A stretch of DNA of 28,521 nucleotides, taken from contig JAQWCT010000005.1 of assembly GCA_028705785.1 (NCBI GenBank), forward strand, positions 1 to 28,521, in the 5' to 3' direction. The stretch's first letter is position 1, and each line of letters opens with the position of its first letter. Source of the stretch: Sulfurospirillaceae bacterium (GTDB taxonomy: Bacteria; Campylobacterota; Campylobacteria; Campylobacterales; Sulfurospirillaceae). The position numbers were made by a program, and so were the translations under genes. Shown here piece after piece: positions 14,129 through 21,288 of this stretch. Under the pieces are notes generated by a model. It worked only from the letters and a program-made list of their open reading frames with translations, was not told where the DNA came from and ran no database searches.

Positions 14129-14687
14129 GTAAGTGCCCCATTTTTTCTTTTTTTGTCTTTAAATATCCCTTATTAAACTCATTGGGTTTAATAACAACAG
14201 GTACGCGCTCGACAATCTCAATATTTTTCAAACTCTCAATTTTTTTAGGATTATTGGTGAGAAGTCTAATTTTCTTAATCCCAAAGTGTTCCAAAACAAA
14301 CTCGACCATCTCATAAGTGCGTTCATCATCTGCAAATCCTAATTGATGATTTGCTTCGATGGTGTTAAATCCTTTATCTTGCAAAGCATAAGCATTGACT
14401 TTGTTAAGAAGTCCGATGTTTCTGCCTTCTTGACGAAGATAGATGACCATGCCACCCTCTTTTTCAATCGCTTCTAAGGCAAACTCAAGTTGATCTCGAC
14501 AATCACATTTTAGACTTCCGATGGTATCTCCAGTAAGGCATTCACTATGAACTCTGACTAAAACGACTTCTTGTAAAGGCTCTTTAAAGATAACAAGATG
14601 CTCTTTAATACCCTCTTTAAAAGATTGAATTTTAAAGCTACCAAAGCGTGAGGGAAGGTTCGCAATTTGCGAAATCTCTATTTTCAT
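14124..14687 (-). CDS. ribA: GTP cyclohydrolase II
   Basis: A 187-residue cytoplasmic enzyme opening GTP to 2,5-diamino-6-ribosylamino-pyrimidinone phosphate, the first step of riboflavin synthesis. The zinc ligands are Cys50, Cys61 and Cys63 in ECLTGDTIGSLKCDC. The conserved YLRQEGRNIGL stretch and LLTNNPKKI near the C-terminus are family hallmarks. It is a stand-alone RibA without the fused RibB domain. It diverges from hemB, the same order that I recall in Campylobacter jejuni. Confidence 0.95.
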   Translation of the reverse strand: MKIEISQIANLPSRFGSFKIQSFKEGIKEHLVIFKEPLQEVVLVRVHSECLTGDTIGSLKCDCRDQLEFALEAIEKEGGMVIYLRQEGRNIGLLNKVNAYALQDKGFNTIEANHQLGFADDERTYEMVEFVLEHFGIKKIRLLTNNPKKIESLKNIEIVERVPVVIKPNEFNKGYLKTKKEKMGHLL

Positions 14688-14764
14688 TTTCTTTTATATC
14701 CAGTTATGGTAAAATCACTCTTTTTTCAAAAAGAGCATAATTTTAACAAATATAAGGCAAAAGA
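14688..14764. promoter_or_regulatory. ribA/hemB divergent promoter region
   Basis: TAAAAT near 14710-14715 is a candidate -10 for hemB. CTCTTTTT-TC-AAAAAGAG (14718-14735) is an eight-base inverted repeat that would lie in the hemB leader or act as an operator. AAGGC precedes the hemB ATG. Confidence 0.4.
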
Positions 14765-15742
14765 ATGTTTAAAAGAATGAGACGTCTGCGAATGCATCCT
14801 ACTTCACGCGCGTTGGTACGGGAAAACTCTTTACATGTAGAAGATTTTATCTATCCACTTTTTGTTAAAAGCGGTGTGAATATCAAAAAAGAGATAAGTT
14901 CCATGCCCGGTGTTTTTCAAATGAGTATCGATGAGATTTTAAAAGAAGCTCAAGTGCTTCAAGATTTGGGGATTAATGCCATTATTTTATTTGGTATTCC
15001 TGAAACGAAAGATAGCATTGGTAGCGACGCACTGTGTGAACATGGCATCATCGCTTCTGCGATAAGAGCGATTAAAAAAGTTTATCCTAAAATGTTTATT
15101 GTGACTGATTTGTGTTTTTGTGAATTTACTGACCATGGGCACTGTGGTATTTTGGATATGGAACATGAGAGTGTTAATAATGATGCAACGCTTGAGATTT
15201 TGGCTAAACAAGCGTTAATTCATGCCCATGCAGGAGCGGATATGATAGCACCAAGCGGCATGATGGATGGGATGATAGAAGTACTTCGTGAAGCGCTAGA
15301 TGGTGAGGGTTTTATCAATTTACCGATTATGAGTTATTCGACTAAATTTGCAAGTGCTTACTATGGACCATTTCGTGATGTTGCAGAATCTGCTCCGAGC
15401 TTTGGCGATAGAAAAACTTACCAAATGGACCCTGCAAATCGTAGAGAAGCCATTAACGAATCCATTGAAGATGAGAAGCAAGGTGCGGATATCTTGATGG
15501 TTAAGCCTGCTTTGGCGTATCTTGACATCATCCGTGATGTGCGCAATGCGACTGCTTTGCCTTTGTGTGTTTACAATGTCAGTGGCGAGTATGCGATGCT
15601 CAAAGTGGCGGGAAAGGCTGGCGTGATTGATTATGAGCGCGTGATGATGGAGACGATGTTGGCGTTTAAAAGAGCAGGGGCGGATATCATCATCAGTTAC
15701 CATGCTAAAGAGGTAGCAGAAGTTTTAAGGAGAACAAAATGA
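14765..15742 (+). CDS. hemB: Delta-aminolevulinic acid dehydratase (porphobilinogen synthase)
   Basis: A 325-residue enzyme joining two 5-aminolevulinate molecules into porphobilinogen for heme synthesis. The two active-site lysines are Lys194 (SYSTKFAS) and Lys247 (MVKPAL). The zinc-type cysteines Cys117, Cys119 and Cys127 are in DLCFCEFTDHGHCG. The length is standard. Its stop overlaps the argF start by four bases, opening a five-gene run that ends with the Fe-S oxidoreductase. Near its start a palindrome near-copy, TTACATGTAG (14831-14840), encodes Leu-His-Val-Glu. Confidence 0.96.
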   Translation: MFKRMRRLRMHPTSRALVRENSLHVEDFIYPLFVKSGVNIKKEISSMPGVFQMSIDEILKEAQVLQDLGINAIILFGIPETKDSIGSDALCEHGIIASAIRAIKKVYPKMFIVTDLCFCEFTDHGHCGILDMEHESVNNDATLEILAKQALIHAHAGADMIAPSGMMDGMIEVLREALDGEGFINLPIMSYSTKFASAYYGPFRDVAESAPSFGDRKTYQMDPANRREAINESIEDEKQGADILMVKPALAYLDIIRDVRNATALPLCVYNVSGEYAMLKVAGKAGVIDYERVMMETMLAFKRAGADIIISYHAKEVAEVLRRTK

Positions 15743-16665
15743 GACATTTTCTTACACTGAAAGATTTTACGAAAGAAGAAATTTTAGAGATTATTGAATT
15801 GGCAGTGAAGATCAAAAAACAGACCAAAAAAGGCAAATTTAAACCTTATTTGAAAGACCAAACTCTGGGTATGATTTTTGAAAAAAGCAGTACTAGAACG
15901 AGAGTAAGTTTTGAAGTAGGTATCCATCAGCTTGGCGGAAAGGGATTGTTTTTGTCCTCTAATGACCTTCAGCTTGGACGGGGTGAGCCTATGAAAGATA
16001 CCGCACGCGTCATTAGTCGCATGGTGGATATGGTGATGATTCGCACTTTTGCGCAAAGCACACTTGAAGAGTTCGCTGCGTATTCTAAAGTGCCTGTGAT
16101 TAGTGGTTTGAGTGATTCTTATCATCCTGTGCAGTTGATGGCTGATTATATGACGATGGTAGAGCATGGGAAAAATATAGCTCCTATCGTTGCTTATGTA
16201 GGTGATGGCAATAATATGACCCATTCATGGCTCATGATGGCGGCAAAACTAGGTTTTGAACTTCGTGTGGCAACGCCTAAAGGCTATGAAGTAGATGCTA
16301 AAATCCTTGAAGATGCGCTTGCTTTTGCGAAAGAGAGTGGGGCAGTCATCAAAATCGGACATGATCCCAAAAAGGCTATCAAAGGGGCAAGTGTTGTGAC
16401 CACAGATACTTGGGTATCGATGGGACAAGAGGCAGAAAAAGCCAAAAGAGTGGCAGACTTTCATGGGTTTATGGTAGATGAAAAAATGATGACTTTAGCG
16501 CAAAGTGGTGCTATGTTCTTGCATTGTTTGCCAGCGTATCGTGGTTATGAAGTGAGTGAAGAAGTTTTTGAAGCGCACGCTGATGAGATATTTGATGAGG
16601 CTGAAAATAGACTTCATGCCCAAAAAGCCGTCATGGTATGGTTGGATAGGAATAGAAACAAGTAA
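15739..16665 (+). CDS. argF: Ornithine carbamoyltransferase
   Basis: A 308-residue enzyme making citrulline from ornithine and carbamoyl phosphate in arginine synthesis. The carbamoyl-phosphate site is STRTR (51-55). HPVQLMADYMT (129-139) and HCLPAYRGYEV near the C-terminus are the ornithine transcarbamoylase signatures. It overlaps hemB by four bases and the next gene by one base, so translation is coupled. Its place between heme genes is a Campylobacterota peculiarity, not a pathway link. Confidence 0.95.
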   Translation: MRHFLTLKDFTKEEILEIIELAVKIKKQTKKGKFKPYLKDQTLGMIFEKSSTRTRVSFEVGIHQLGGKGLFLSSNDLQLGRGEPMKDTARVISRMVDMVMIRTFAQSTLEEFAAYSKVPVISGLSDSYHPVQLMADYMTMVEHGKNIAPIVAYVGDGNNMTHSWLMMAAKLGFELRVATPKGYEVDAKILEDALAFAKESGAVIKIGHDPKKAIKGASVVTTDTWVSMGQEAEKAKRVADFHGFMVDEKMMTLAQSGAMFLHCLPAYRGYEVSEEVFEAHADEIFDEAENRLHAQKAVMVWLDRNRNK

Positions 16666-17147
16666 TGGCAAAAAAGAGCAGTAAATCATTGGCAATGATA
16701 GAAAAAATCGCTAAGGGACTTGATGTCTCAAAGCAAAAAGAGCAAACGCTACTAGAAATAAGCTCAAGTGAGCAGGAAGATGCGAAGATTTTAACCCTTA
16801 AGCGAGGAAGTTGGAGTGGTAAAGAGCCGTGGTTTGTGTTGGATGAAAAACAAAAACTCCATGCGCTCATTCCCATAGAAGCACTCTCCAAAGTGATGGA
16901 AAATTTGAAACAAATGGAAGAAGAAGCTTTTTCGATGAAGCTTGAAAAAAGCATTCTTCAGCAACTGCCGATTGATTTTCAAGATGTGTGGACGGTGGCA
17001 ATGGAAGAAGTCCAAAAGAGAAAAAGCAAAGATATTGATTTTGAAAAATTGGTTCGAAAAATTAAAAAAGATCATCCTAATCTTTTTTTAGATTTGAGAG
17101 ATTTATATTTACCTGAGGGTGTTAATATTATGCAGCAATTTGAATAA
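16665..17147 (+). CDS. DUF2603 / UPF0763 family protein
   Basis: A 160-residue soluble, lysine- and glutamate-rich protein, mostly helical, ending DLRDLYLPEGVNIMQQFE. The sequence and its position between argF and hemN fit the DUF2603 family, which I recall only from Campylobacterota and which has no assigned function. No catalytic or metal motif is visible. The start overlaps the argF stop by one base. Confidence 0.8.
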   Translation: MAKKSSKSLAMIEKIAKGLDVSKQKEQTLLEISSSEQEDAKILTLKRGSWSGKEPWFVLDEKQKLHALIPIEALSKVMENLKQMEEEAFSMKLEKSILQQLPIDFQDVWTVAMEEVQKRKSKDIDFEKLVRKIKKDHPNLFLDLRDLYLPEGVNIMQQFE

Positions 17148-17156
17148 AGGGTGATG

Positions 17157-18530
17157 ATGATAGATTTTGAAAAATTTTCCAAGTACTCTAAGGCGGGTCC
17201 TCGGTATACAAGTTACCCAACAGCACCAGAGTTTAACGACTCTTTTGATGCGACATCGTATGTTAAAGTTTTGGAAAACCAAGATAAAGCCCGCAAACTC
17301 TCTTTGTACTTTCACCTTCCTTTTTGCAGAAGTGCTTGTTATTTTTGTGGATGTAATGTTACTTTTACGAGTAAAGAAGATAAAAAAGACCGCTATATAG
17401 ACTATCTTGAAAAAGAACTTGCTCTCTTAGCAAAGCATCTTGATGTCACTCGTGAGGTCATCCAACTTCATTTTGGTGGCGGAACACCGACTTTTTTTAG
17501 TGCCGAACAACTCAAACGAGTTATTGGACTTATCAAACAGTACTTTAAAAACTTTAGTCAAGAAGCTGAGATAAGCTGTGAGATAGACCCACGATTTTTA
17601 ACGCTAGAACAATTAGAAGTCCTTACATGTAATGGTTTTAATCGCATCAGTTACGGCGTTCAAGACTTTAACGATGAGGTACAAAAAGCGATTCACCGCA
17701 TTCAGCCTTATGAAGTGACTAAAAACGCTGTAGAGATGGCGCGAAACGCTGGGATAGGCTCTATCAATATGGACTTGATTTATGGGCTTCCTTTTCAAAC
17801 GCTTGAGACATTTAAACAGACTTTGGAGATGGCGATTTCACTTCAGCCCAACCGATTTGCGGTGTTTAACTACGCCCATGTGCCGTGGATGAAAAAAACC
17901 ATGCGCAAAATCGATGAGACAACTTTGCCTCATCCGAGTGTCAAACTCGCCATCATGCGTTATACAATTGACTTTTTAAGTGCCAATGGTTATAAAATGA
18001 TAGGCATGGATCACTTTGCAAAGCCTGATGATGAGTTGTTTTTAGCCATCGAAAAGGGCGAATTGCACCGTAACTTCCAAGGCTATACCACTAAAGGTGG
18101 CGCTGACTTAGTGGGTATTGGTTTGACCAGTATTGGCGAGGGCATCAACCATTATGTGCAAAACTTTAAAGAGATGGAAGCGTATGAAGAAGCCTTAGAT
18201 AAAGGCATTTTACCTGTTCATCGTGGACTCATTTTAAGTGATGACGATGTGCTTCGTAAAGCGGTTATCATGGAGATGATGAGTAACTTTAAACTCAACA
18301 TTGAGGGTATCGAAAAAAGCTTTGGTATCGACTTTTTTGATTATTTTGCCGATGCAATTGAGGCTTTAAAACCCTTTGTAGAAGAAGAACTTGTCATCAT
18401 AGACAAAGAAAATAAAAGAATTTTAGTGAACCCAACTGGCACACTTCTCATTCGCAATATCGCTATGCCATTTGATGCGTATCTTCAAAAAATTCCCGAA
18501 GACAAACGCCGTTTTAGTAAGACGGTCTAA
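17157..18530 (+). CDS. hemN: Oxygen-independent coproporphyrinogen III dehydrogenase (radical SAM)
   Basis: About 457 residues; the ATG at 17157 is preferred because AAAGG (17146-17150) lies six bases upstream, although GTG at 17151 and ATG at 17154 are in frame. This cytoplasmic enzyme converts coproporphyrinogen III to protoporphyrinogen IX without oxygen, using a 4Fe-4S cluster and SAM. The cluster motif CRSACYFC gives Cys57, Cys61, Cys64, with Cys66 following as in HemN. The N-terminus YSKAGPRYTSYPTAPEF matches HemN rather than HemW, and HFGGGTPTF is the glycine-rich SAM contact. A palindrome copy at 17623-17632 is read as Leu-Thr-Cys-Asn. It is followed after one base by the Fe-S oxidoreductase gene. 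Confidence 0.94.
   Translation: MIDFEKFSKYSKAGPRYTSYPTAPEFNDSFDATSYVKVLENQDKARKLSLYFHLPFCRSACYFCGCNVTFTSKEDKKDRYIDYLEKELALLAKHLDVTREVIQLHFGGGTPTFFSAEQLKRVIGLIKQYFKNFSQEAEISCEIDPRFLTLEQLEVLTCNGFNRISYGVQDFNDEVQKAIHRIQPYEVTKNAVEMARNAGIGSINMDLIYGLPFQTLETFKQTLEMAISLQPNRFAVFNYAHVPWMKKTMRKIDETTLPHPSVKLAIMRYTIDFLSANGYKMIGMDHFAKPDDELFLAIEKGELHRNFQGYTTKGGADLVGIGLTSIGEGINHYVQNFKEMEAYEEALDKGILPVHRGLILSDDDVLRKAVIMEMMSNFKLNIEGIEKSFGIDFFDYFADAIEALKPFVEEELVIIDKENKRILVNPTGTLLIRNIAMPFDAYLQKIPEDKRRFSKTV
17623..17632. repeat. Palindrome copy TTACATGTAA in hemN
   Basis: A 10-bp perfect palindrome read as Leu-Thr-Cys-Asn. Member of the window-wide repeat family. Confidence 0.9.
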
Positions 18531-18531
18531 G

Positions 18532-19794
18532 ATGTTTACCTTTAATGTCACCAGTGATGCGTGTGTAAAGTGTGGTAAATGTATCCCCGTTTGTACCATT
18601 CATGAAGTCAATCGCGATGAAGTTACCAGCCCTAGAGGATTTTTAGACCTTTTAGGTGCTTACCAACGAGGCGATTTGGAACTCGATAAAAACGCTAAAA
18701 ATATCTTTGAAAGCTGTTTTTTGTGTACCAATTGCGTCGATGTTTGTCCGAACGATTTGCCAGTGGATATGCTAATAGAACAAGTACGAAACGATATCCG
18801 CCAAAAATACGGCTTAGCGTGGTACAAAAAACTCGCCTTTTTCTTGCTTCGTAACCGAAAAATCATGGATGTCATGGCAAAGTTTGGCTATATGTTTCAA
18901 ACCTGTGGTTTTAAAATGGTCGAAAAACAAAGCTCTATGTATCTACGCAATTTTCCCATCATCAAGCTCGATAGACTTTTCCCAAGTTTGGCAAAAAAAA
19001 GCTTTTTAAACTCTCATCCTGATGTGATTTATAACGGTGGCAAGGGCAAAGTGGGCATCTTTATCGGTTGTTTAGCCAATTACATGTACACCGATATCGG
19101 CAAAGCACTTTTGGAGATTTTAAAAGCCTTAGAGATAGACGCTTATCTCATCAAACAACAAAAATGCTGTGGCGCACCTTCTTATTTTACGGGTGATTTT
19201 GACAGTGTTGACGCTCTTGCAAAATTCAATATCGAATATATCGAAAGTTTTCAAGACGAACTCGACGCCATCATCATCCCAGAAGCAACCTGTAGTGCCA
19301 TGATAAAAGAAGACTACGCACATTTCTTTCACAACCAACCCGAATGGAAAAAAAGAGCAGAGGCTATCAAACCGCACATCTTTATGGCAACTGAATACCT
19401 AGAAAAAAAGACCAACTTAGCGCAACTTCTAGCAACCAAAGCCAAGCAAACAGACAGTGTCACTTATCACGACCCTTGCCATGCTCGAAAAATGCAAAAA
19501 ATCTTCAAAGAACCTCGAAATCTTATCTCCCAAAACTATGTTATCAAAGAGATGATCGACCCGAACCGCTGTTGCGGATTTGGCGGTGTCACCATGCAAA
19601 CCGAAAAATACCGCTTCGCCAAAGCCGCAGGACTCCCCAAAGCAGCGATGATAAAAGAAACGGGTGCGCAGTTCGTCAGTGCTGAATGTAGCGCTTGTCG
19701 TATGCAACTTAGCGATGCAATGCATGGTCAAAAAGTTGATGTTATCTTTAAAAACCCGATTGAATTGATCGCTAAAGCGCTTCGCGAGGAGTAA
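18532..19794 (+). CDS. Two-cluster Fe-S oxidoreductase with CCG domains (GlpC/HdrD-like)
   Basis: 420 residues from the ATG at 18532, one base after the hemN stop; an earlier ATG inside hemN is in frame but unlikely. The N-terminus has two ferredoxin motifs (Cys11, 14, 17, 21 and Cys62, 65, 68, 72). Two CCG domains follow: GC (179-180) with CCG (212-214), and Cys316 with CCG (347-349). This is the build of GlpC, GlcF, LutA and HdrD subunits that pass electrons between flavoproteins, quinones or disulfides. No partner subunit lies beside it. I recall the same gene next to hemN in Campylobacter jejuni. A link to HemN electron supply is speculative. Confidence 0.88.
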   Translation: MFTFNVTSDACVKCGKCIPVCTIHEVNRDEVTSPRGFLDLLGAYQRGDLELDKNAKNIFESCFLCTNCVDVCPNDLPVDMLIEQVRNDIRQKYGLAWYKKLAFFLLRNRKIMDVMAKFGYMFQTCGFKMVEKQSSMYLRNFPIIKLDRLFPSLAKKSFLNSHPDVIYNGGKGKVGIFIGCLANYMYTDIGKALLEILKALEIDAYLIKQQKCCGAPSYFTGDFDSVDALAKFNIEYIESFQDELDAIIIPEATCSAMIKEDYAHFFHNQPEWKKRAEAIKPHIFMATEYLEKKTNLAQLLATKAKQTDSVTYHDPCHARKMQKIFKEPRNLISQNYVIKEMIDPNRCCGFGGVTMQTEKYRFAKAAGLPKAAMIKETGAQFVSAECSACRMQLSDAMHGQKVDVIFKNPIELIAKALREE

Positions 19795-19801
19795 GTAAAA
19801 T

Positions 19802-19837
19802 GTTTACATGTAAGGCTGAAAAGCTTTACATGTAAAC
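19802..19837. repeat. Inverted pair of palindromes forming a GAAA-loop hairpin
   Basis: GTTTACATGTAAGGCT, GAAA, AGCTTTACATGTAAAC: two copies of TTACATGTAA (19804-19813 and 19826-19835) form a 16-bp stem with one wobble and a GNRA-type tetraloop, in the 82-base gap after the Fe-S oxidoreductase. It may act as a terminator, although no T run follows. Each arm is itself palindromic, so alternative folds exist. Confidence 0.9.
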
Positions 19838-19876
19838 ACCATTGGTATACTTAAAATAATAAAAAAGGCTTAGGTA

Positions 19877-20713
19877 ATGGCAGGTTTAAGGTCAATAGAA
19901 AAAAAGTATTTTGAAGACTTGTTTTCTATGCAAACAGGTTATGTATTACCTGATAGCCTTACAAACTCGGCATTTTCAGAACTTTTTAGAGATTGTATAA
20001 ATATAGATATTTATCAAAATAAGTATTCTTTCAATGGTGATTCAAAAGCAAAACGATTAAGAGCTTTTTGGGAAATTGAGCCTGATAATGTGGTCGCAAA
20101 AGTTTTAGATGAGCTATTAGAAGTTTGGAAATTTGAACAAAATAAAAAAAGTAAAGCAGTAGAAACTTCAACATATATTCAGTGTAAAAATATCATAGAT
20201 AGATTGAATGGCAAAAAAGTTGAAAAAGAATTAAAAGAAGAAGATTTTTTATCAAAAGAATTTAAGAACTTGGATTTATCTCTTTTAAATATTGATATAC
20301 AACTTGAAAGCGTTATTAAACAAAGAATAGATGAAATACAAAAATCACTAAAAAGTGGGGCTTCATTAGCAGTTATATTTTTATGCGGAAGTGTACTCGA
20401 AGGTTTGCTACAAGATAAAGCTTTAAAAACTCCAAAAGAATTTAATAGTGCTAATGCTTCTCCAAAAAAAGATGGCAAGGTATTGCCGATAAATGAGTGG
20501 TCACTCAATGCACTAATTGATGTTGCATATGAAGTTAAGATTATAGAGCTTGATATAAAGAAATATAGCCATGTTCTAAAAGAATTTAGAAATTATATTC
20601 ATCCACGAGAACAAGCTACTAGTAAGTTTAATCCAAATGAACGGACTGCAAAAATTAGTTGGGCAGTTCTACAAGCAGCTATTGTAAATTTGAGTATACA
20701 AAAAAAGCAATGA
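19877..20713 (+). CDS. HEPN-type protein with AbiJ-like N-terminal region, probable defence gene
   Basis: A 278-residue soluble protein. The N-terminal 85 residues (GYVLPDSLTNSAFSELF, then IDIYQNKYSFNGDSKAKR, then LRAFWEIEPDNVVAKVL) resemble the AbiJ N-terminal domains found in phage-defence proteins. The C-terminal half is helical and ends with EFRNYIHPRE (Arg238, His242), an R-x3-H pattern like the HEPN ribonuclease motif. The gene is visibly more AT-rich than its neighbours, contains no palindrome copy, and sits between a conserved housekeeping run and ychJ, next to a repeat hairpin. These points suggest acquisition by transfer and an abortive-infection role; both are inference from motif resemblance. 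No antitoxin partner is adjacent. Confidence 0.7.
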   Translation: MAGLRSIEKKYFEDLFSMQTGYVLPDSLTNSAFSELFRDCINIDIYQNKYSFNGDSKAKRLRAFWEIEPDNVVAKVLDELLEVWKFEQNKKSKAVETSTYIQCKNIIDRLNGKKVEKELKEEDFLSKEFKNLDLSLLNIDIQLESVIKQRIDEIQKSLKSGASLAVIFLCGSVLEGLLQDKALKTPKEFNSANASPKKDGKVLPINEWSLNALIDVAYEVKIIELDIKKYSHVLKEFRNYIHPREQATSKFNPNERTAKISWAVLQAAIVNLSIQKKQ

Positions 20714-20714
20714 A

Positions 20715-21122
20715 ATGATACAAACAAAAAAAGCAAGTCTTTGCCCTTGTGGCAGCCAAAAAGCATATGAAACATGTTGTGAGCCGTACCATAAAACTTA
20801 CCATGCTCCAACGGCTGAAGTCCTGATGCGTTCGCGTTACTGTGCTTTTGTATTTGGCCTTGTTGATTATCTTTATGAAACCACGCATCCGAGCAATCGA
20901 AGTAAGCATCTCAAAGATGAAATTGCCTTTACATGTAAAGGTTTGGCATGGACAAAACTTGAGGTTTTAGGGTGTTGGCAAGGGATGGAAAAAGACAAAG
21001 TTGGTAAAGTTTCTTTTCGTGCTTCATTTGTGCAAGAGGGTAAAAAAGGTTTACATGTAGAGCACTCACGGTTTAAACGATTTGGTAAAGCGTGGATGTA
21101 TTTAGATGGAAATATTGAATAA
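20715..21122 (+). CDS. ychJ: YchJ-family SEC-C motif protein
   Basis: A 135-residue protein beginning with a zinc-binding SEC-C motif (CPCGSQKAYETCCEPYH, residues 10-26), followed by an NTF2-like domain with RSRYCAFVFGLVDYLYETTHP. This matches the YchJ/UPF0225 family, whose molecular role is unclear. It starts one base after the HEPN-like gene's stop, yet its codon use and its palindromes look native: a 16-bp copy (20926-20941) is read as Phe-Thr-Cys-Lys, and a near-copy (21051-21060) as Leu-His-Val-Glu. Confidence 0.88.
   Translation: MIQTKKASLCPCGSQKAYETCCEPYHKTYHAPTAEVLMRSRYCAFVFGLVDYLYETTHPSNRSKHLKDEIAFTCKGLAWTKLEVLGCWQGMEKDKVGKVSFRASFVQEGKKGLHVEHSRFKRFGKAWMYLDGNIE
20926..20941. repeat. 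Palindrome copy extended to 16 bp
   Basis: CCTTTACATGTAAAGG, a perfect 16-bp palindrome inside ychJ, encoding Phe-Thr-Cys-Lys. Confidence 0.9.
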
Positions 21123-21164
21123 AAGGCTCTATGCTCGACTTTTGATTTTAGATATACTCTACTT

Positions 21165-21182
21165 TTCTTTACATGTAAAGAA
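21165..21182. repeat. Longest palindrome copy, 18 bp, intergenic
   Basis: TTCTTTACATGTAAAGAA, a perfect 18-bp palindrome in the 166-base gap between ychJ and the three-sensor diguanylate cyclase gene, 107 bases before the latter's start. It is the most extended copy and, being intergenic, is free of coding constraint. It could serve as operator or terminator. Confidence 0.9.
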
Positions 21183-21288
21183 TTTTTACCAAGACATAAT
21201 CTTTCATATATTTAATTTAAAAGATAATATCAAATAATTTTGAGTATACTTCAAGGTAACAACTCTCTTGGTAAGGAGTGATATCAAA

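Noticed and set aside
15320..16224. Two long minus-strand frames (127 and 146 residues) opposite hemB and argF
   Set aside because: Both are complementary to highly conserved enzyme-coding regions and are His/Ile/Ser-rich artefacts of the opposite strand.
18472..18531. In-frame upstream extension of the Fe-S oxidoreductase into hemN
   Set aside because: The added residues are read from the hemN 3' end, and the ferredoxin domain starts naturally at the ATG at 18532.
19795..19876. Possible att site or insertion-sequence remnant beside the HEPN-like gene
   Set aside because: The hairpin is explained by two members of the genome-wide palindrome family; no transposase, tRNA end or flanking direct duplication was found.
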